A DNA stretch of 64,000 nucleotides from an uncultured Oscillibacter sp. (GTDB lineage Bacteria > Bacillota > Clostridia > Oscillospirales > Oscillospiraceae), in the NCBI GenBank assembly GCA_910584075.1, contig CAJTZI010000006.1, forward strand, positions 8,871 through 72,870, written 5' to 3'. The position numbers were made by a program, and so were the translations under genes. Below, in pieces: positions 60,555-64,000 of this stretch (positions are counted from its first letter, which is position 1; each line of letters starts with the position of its first letter). Under the pieces are notes generated by a model. The model was not told the origin of the DNA. It was given only the letters and a program-made list of their open reading frames with translations, and did not search any database.

Positions 60555-61037
60555 TCACTTATGATATCTGGTTCCGGCATTGATCTGGCAGGCCCGGTAG
60601 ATCTGCTCCAGCAGCATCACCCGAGCCAGGTGGTGGGGGAAAGTCATGGGGGACATGGAGAGCTTTTCCGCGGCCCGGGCCTTGATGGACTCGTGGAGCC
60701 CGTAGGACCCGCCGATCAGGAACACCAGCTGGCTCTCCCCCCGCCCGGCCCAAGTCTCCATGAGGCGGGCCAGGTCCTCGCTGGACCGCTCCCGTCCCTC
60801 CACGCACAGGGCAATGAGTCTGGCGGAGGAGGGCAGCCTGCCCCGGATGGCGGCGGCCTCCTTCTCCAGCGCCCCGTCAATCTGGGCCTGGGATGGATTC
60901 TCCGGCAGCCGCTCCTCGGGCAGCTCCATCACGGTCAGCTTGCAATACCGACCGAGGCGCTTGACGTACTCTGACGCCGCCTCAGCGTAAAACCGCTCCT
61001 TCAGTTTCCCTACACAGATCAGCGTCACCTTCTGCAT
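60555..61037 (-). CDS. rlmH: 23S rRNA pseudouridine-1915 N3-methyltransferase
   Basis: 160-residue SPOUT methyltransferase acting on helix 69 of 23S rRNA in assembled ribosomes. Knot motifs LIALCVEGRERSSEDLA, LVFLIGGSYGLHES and the C-terminal HHLARVMLLEQIYRACQINAG-x-x-YHK are complete. Its start lies inside the end of walJ (13-base overlap); the pair recalls the yycJ-to-rlmH neighbourhood of Bacillus. Confidence 0.97.
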   Translation of the reverse strand: MQKVTLICVGKLKERFYAEAASEYVKRLGRYCKLTVMELPEERLPENPSQAQIDGALEKEAAAIRGRLPSSARLIALCVEGRERSSEDLARLMETWAGRGESQLVFLIGGSYGLHESIKARAAEKLSMSPMTFPHHLARVMLLEQIYRACQINAGTRYHK

Positions 61038-61819
61038 CGGCCGGCCTCCAGCACCACATGGGCCCCGCTTGGAACATCTCGGGGCGCGACAAACAGCGCC
61101 GGGGCCAGCCCCGCGGCGGAGAGGGCCGTCTCCACGGCGTTCCGCGCCATGGCAGGGGTGTTGTTCTCCTTGCTCAAATGGGCCAGGACGATCTCCGCCG
61201 CCCCCTGCTCTGCCAGGGTTACGGCAAAACGGGCGCAGTCCTCGTTGGAGAGGTGGCCCCTCTCCCCCAGAATGCGCCGTTTCAGGAAATAGGGATAGGG
61301 CCCGCTGCGGAGGGTCTCCACGTCGTGGTTGGCCTCCAGCACCGCCAGCGCCACACCGGGCAGAATATCCGCCGCCTCCTCCGTCACATAGCCGGTGTCC
61401 GTCATCAGACCGGCGGCGCCGTCAGGGGTGTCAAACCGAAAGCCGCAGGCGCCGGGGGCGTCGTGGGCGGTGGGAAAGGCGGTGATCTCCACTGCCCCCA
61501 GGGATACCGGGCGGCACAGCTCCAGCGTCTCCAGCCGTCCTTTGATCTCCGGCAGGCGGAGGGCCAGGTCCCGTCCCGCCGCCTCCGCGGCATAGACGGG
61601 GACATTCCTCCGTTTCAGCAGCGTTCTGAGACCGGAGATGTGGTCGGTATGGGTGTGGGTGATCAAGACGGCGGTGAGGTCCGCCAGCCCCAGCTCCCGC
61701 AGCCCCGCTTCAACGCGGCGGCAGGAGATGCCGGCGTCCACCAGCAGCCGGACATCCCCGCAGGAGAACACCAGCGCGTTCCCGGAGGAACCGCTGGCAA
61801 GGGTATGTACAGTGGTCAA
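61025..61819 (-). CDS. walJ: WalJ/YycJ-type MBL-fold exonuclease-like hydrolase
   Basis: 264 residues. Metal site THTHTDHISG near residue 55; TAHDAPGACGFRF and LMTDTGYV, then LEANHDVETL complete the YycJ pattern. B. subtilis WalJ has 5'-3' double-strand DNA exonuclease activity and belongs to the walRK region; here no walRK genes are present. The start is preceded by GAGGTTGGAC, a weak site. Confidence 0.9.
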   Translation of the reverse strand: MTTVHTLASGSSGNALVFSCGDVRLLVDAGISCRRVEAGLRELGLADLTAVLITHTHTDHISGLRTLLKRRNVPVYAAEAAGRDLALRLPEIKGRLETLELCRPVSLGAVEITAFPTAHDAPGACGFRFDTPDGAAGLMTDTGYVTEEAADILPGVALAVLEANHDVETLRSGPYPYFLKRRILGERGHLSNEDCARFAVTLAEQGAAEIVLAHLSKENNTPAMARNAVETALSAAGLAPALFVAPRDVPSGAHVVLEAGRCRR

Positions 61820-62093
61820 AAGTCCAACCTCGTTTCCAAAATTGAAACGCGCCCGCGCAGGAGGCCGCCGACGAAAGCCGCCATCCTCTCATCGCGGACG
61901 CAAACCATGATGCATATTTATGCAAATTCCTCTCTCCAGCCCGCAGGTGCAAACGCAGAAAAAGGATTCAGTCCCCCGGAATTCCCCGGCTGATTCGCCG
62001 CGGCATATACGCCCCGGGGCGCGCACCGGCGGCCGGCGGCTCTGACGGAGGGATTCTCCCAAGGGGGGACCTGTCCCCCCTTGTAGGCCGGCA
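61820..62093. other. Intergenic region between walJ and murA
   Basis: 274 bases, no ORF supported. A weak hairpin AAGGGGGGAC/GTCCCCCCTT lies at about 62061-62082 and may terminate murA. Confidence 0.45.
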
Positions 62094-63386
62094 TTATCCA
62101 GCGTCCAGAGCCGCCCGCTCCGGCTCCTCTACGGAGCGGATCTCCGCCCCTACGGCCCGGAGCTTTTCCACAATGTTCTCATAGCCCCGTTCAATGTATT
62201 GCACGTGGCTGATCTCGCTCTCGCCGTGGGCGGCCAGAGCGGCGATCACCAGGGCCGCCCCGGCCCGCAGGTCGCTGGCCTGAATGGGCGCCCCGGTGAG
62301 ATGGTCCACACCCTCCACCACGGCGGTCTTGTCGTCCACCTGGATCTTGGCGCCCATGCGCCGCAGCTCATCCACATAGCGGTAGCGGCTGCTCCAGACG
62401 CCCTCCGTCACCAGGGACGTACCCACCGCCAGGGAGAGAACGGTGGTGATCTGAGGCTGCATATCCGTGGGGAAGCCCGGATAGGGCAGGGTCTTGACGT
62501 TGGTGCGCTGGAGGGGGCCGGTGCGGCGCACCAGGAGGGTGTCCTCATTCTCCTCCACCTCCACGCCCATCTCCACCAGCTTGGCCGTGATACAGTCCAT
62601 GTGTTTGGGGATAATATTCTTGATGAGAATCTGCCCGCCGGTGGCAGCAACGGCGGTCATATAGGTACCCGCCTCGATCTGGTCGGGGATGATGGCATAG
62701 GTACCGCCGGTAAGGCGCTCCACTCCCCGGATCTTGATGGTGTCCGTGCCGGCGCCCCGGATATTGGCACCCATGGAATTGAGGAAGTTGGCCAGATCCA
62801 CGATATGGGGCTCCCGAGCGGCGTTTTCAATGACGGTATTGCCCTCGGCCATGGCGGCTGCCATCATGATATTCATGGTGGCACCCACAGAGACCACGTC
62901 CAGATAGACATTGGCCCCTTTGAGCCGGGGCCGGTCCGTGGCAGCGCGGATGAAGCCGCCCTCCACCGTCACCTTGGCCCCCAGGGCAGTGAAGCCCTTT
63001 ACATGGAGGTCAATGGGGCGGACGCCGCCGAAGTTGCAGCCGCCGGGCATGGCCACCTCGCCGTGGCCGAAGCGGCCCAGCAGCGCGCCGATGAGGTAGT
63101 AGGAGGCCCGGATCTTCCGCGCCAGCTCGTAGTCGGTCCGGGTGGAGTGGATGTGGGTGGAGTCGATCTCCACCGTGTGACGGTTGATCGTGCGGATTTG
63201 GGCGCCCAGGTTCTCCAGGATTTTCAGGCTCATGGTCACGTCGGAGATCTGGGGCAGATTCTCCACCCGGCACACGCCGTCCACCATCAGGGCGGCTGGG
63301 ATAATGGCGACAGCGGCATTCTTCGCGCCGCTGATCTCTATCTCGCCAAACAGGGGCTTTCCGCCCTGCACAATATACTTCGTCAA
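62094..63386 (-). CDS. murA: UDP-N-acetylglucosamine 1-carboxyvinyltransferase
   Basis: 430 residues; transfers enolpyruvate from PEP to UDP-GlcNAc, the first committed step of peptidoglycan synthesis. GGKPLFGEIEISGAKNAAV at the start holds the conserved Lys-Asn. The active-site loop MPGGCNFGGVRPIDLH keeps Cys (fosfomycin target). Length is standard. Start ATG 63386; AAAAGAGGGTC is the ribosome site. Promoter about 260 bases upstream. Confidence 0.96.
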   Translation of the reverse strand: MTKYIVQGGKPLFGEIEISGAKNAAVAIIPAALMVDGVCRVENLPQISDVTMSLKILENLGAQIRTINRHTVEIDSTHIHSTRTDYELARKIRASYYLIGALLGRFGHGEVAMPGGCNFGGVRPIDLHVKGFTALGAKVTVEGGFIRAATDRPRLKGANVYLDVVSVGATMNIMMAAAMAEGNTVIENAAREPHIVDLANFLNSMGANIRGAGTDTIKIRGVERLTGGTYAIIPDQIEAGTYMTAVAATGGQILIKNIIPKHMDCITAKLVEMGVEVEENEDTLLVRRTGPLQRTNVKTLPYPGFPTDMQPQITTVLSLAVGTSLVTEGVWSSRYRYVDELRRMGAKIQVDDKTAVVEGVDHLTGAPIQASDLRAGAALVIAALAAHGESEISHVQYIERGYENIVEKLRAVGAEIRSVEEPERAALDAG

Positions 63387-63652
63387 AGTCTGACCCTCTT
63401 TTCAAGGATGTTCTTTTGTGGCGGCAAGCCGTCCCGTCATTTCACAGGAACAGTTTGCCCACCCAGTGCCGCTTCATACCGGCGGCCGCGGGAGCCGGAC
63501 AGAAAAATCTCCGGCTCAAACAATCAAGTTCTCAAATTAAAGAGAATGGTTATAAAACTTTGTGTCAAAAACGGAAGAAATGCATCTCACAGACCGATGG
63601 CATTCCCCCGGCCGGCGCCGCCGGAATCACTCCGACATCCGGGCCGGACCTT

Positions 63653-63681
63653 AGTATATCACATTGGAATGGAAAATGCAA
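63653..63681 (-). promoter_or_regulatory. Promoter upstream of murA
   Basis: Minus strand TTGCAT (63681-63676), 17 bases, TATACT (63658-63653). If it serves murA the leader is about 260 nt (63387-63646), with no gene recognised in it. Confidence 0.6.
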
Positions 63682-63736
63682 ATCCTTCCTGATATTCGTC
63701 CGGCAAAAAAATTGGGCAGTCTTTTCCTATACGGTT

Positions 63737-64000
63737 TCAATCAGCCTGCCGCGGCACGCGCCTTTTACCTGGAGAAAAAGGTAAAGAGAGACATGCATTG
63801 CATGTCTCTCTTTTTGGTGGAGCGGCCGCAACCAACGGCGAACACCCCGCATAGTTAGAAACGGCGCTTTCAAAGTGTCCTTCTATCTCGTCCAGCAAAA
63901 TTTCGTCAATGGTGATCGGCCTGTCTCCGCCGTTGAGGATCAGCGTCATTCTATCGTCGTAAAGGTAGATGGCCCGCAGGAAAATATTCACTATTCCCCG
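63737..64000 (-). CDS. C-terminal end of a large serine recombinase, truncated by window edge
   Basis: The minus frame is open to the window end, so only the last 87 codons are seen. NIFLRAIYLYDDRMTLILNG, then LLDEIEGHFE and SPLVAAAPPK resemble the C-termini of large serine recombinases of Clostridial mobile elements (IYLYDDR-x-TL-x-LN). The last ~28 residues, from KRETCNACLS on, are coded by a hairpin and downstream sequence and may be non-native. It probably marks the edge of a mobile element extending beyond the window. Confidence 0.6.
   Translation of the reverse strand, partial: RGIVNIFLRAIYLYDDRMTLILNGGDRPITIDEILLDEIEGHFESAVSNYAGCSPLVAAAPPKRETCNACLSLPFSPGKRRVPRQAD
63783..63813. terminator. 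Palindromic hairpin at the recombinase 3' end
   Basis: AAAGAGAGACATG/CATGTCTCTCTTT with a five-base loop and flanking A and T runs. It overlaps the last codons of the recombinase frame and could be terminator or part of an attachment site. Confidence 0.55.

Overview
The window is a visibly GC-rich, gene-dense stretch of a chromosome. It looks like an anaerobic, Gram-positive, spore-forming Clostridia member, most likely Oscillospiraceae (Flavonifractor/Lawsonibacter/Intestinimonas-like). The grounds are sporulation genes (ylbJ, yqfC, yqfD, spoIIE), an S-layer-type surface protein, formate-THF ligase, rubredoxin, indolepyruvate:ferredoxin oxidoreductase, the B. subtilis-like yqfC-yqfD-phoH-ybeY order, frequent GTG/TTG starts, and Oscillospiraceae-style small proteins. 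The species call is inference. No rRNA, tRNA or CRISPR array was seen.

Left part (1-24.7 kb): a partial deoC converges on ylbJ. The sporulation/RNA-maturation operon yqfC-yqfD-phoH-ybeY follows, then recD2. Behind the recD2 terminator lies a compact locus with two convergent sigma-A-type promoters facing one shared bidirectional terminator and a 25-codon ORF, laid out like a type I toxin-antitoxin locus. A nonsense-interrupted phage-tail-like gene, a 1,470-residue SLH surface protein and a degenerate tandem tyrosine-recombinase-like protein come next. After these are xdhC-like, dCMP deaminase, a pyruvyltransferase-FrhB fusion, rubredoxin, queT, a dusB-ECF sigma-anti-sigma operon and spoIIE.

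Middle (24.9-43.7 kb): a DUF2156-GNAT fusion, mreB-type actin, xre-comF, and the mutY-TM-zinc ribbon-radical SAM operon whose mutY mRNA appears leaderless. Then comes an unusual five-gene operon: a MerR regulator with two membrane helices, two small two-helix proteins sharing its C-terminal tail, YbjQ, and a metallo-hydrolase. It is preceded by a textbook 19-bp-spacer MerR promoter with a palindromic operator. Housekeeping genes follow: fhs, pyk, DUF1624, asnS, nhaC and DUF1294.

Right part (43.7-64 kb): a solute-binding protein-histidine kinase-AraC response regulator operon is divergent from an ABC importer operon (binding lipoprotein, HAD hydrolase, fused permease, ATPase with a large insertion). 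The first set probably senses the substrate and controls the second. Then iorA-iorB-small protein-FrhB form an electron-transfer operon, followed by phosphoglucomutase, rlmH-walJ and murA. The window ends in the C-terminal piece of a large serine recombinase, probably the edge of a mobile element.

Three copies of a short GC-rich dispersed hairpin element sit near gene 3' ends, and three genes carry nonsense mutations (7790, 36084, 48868).
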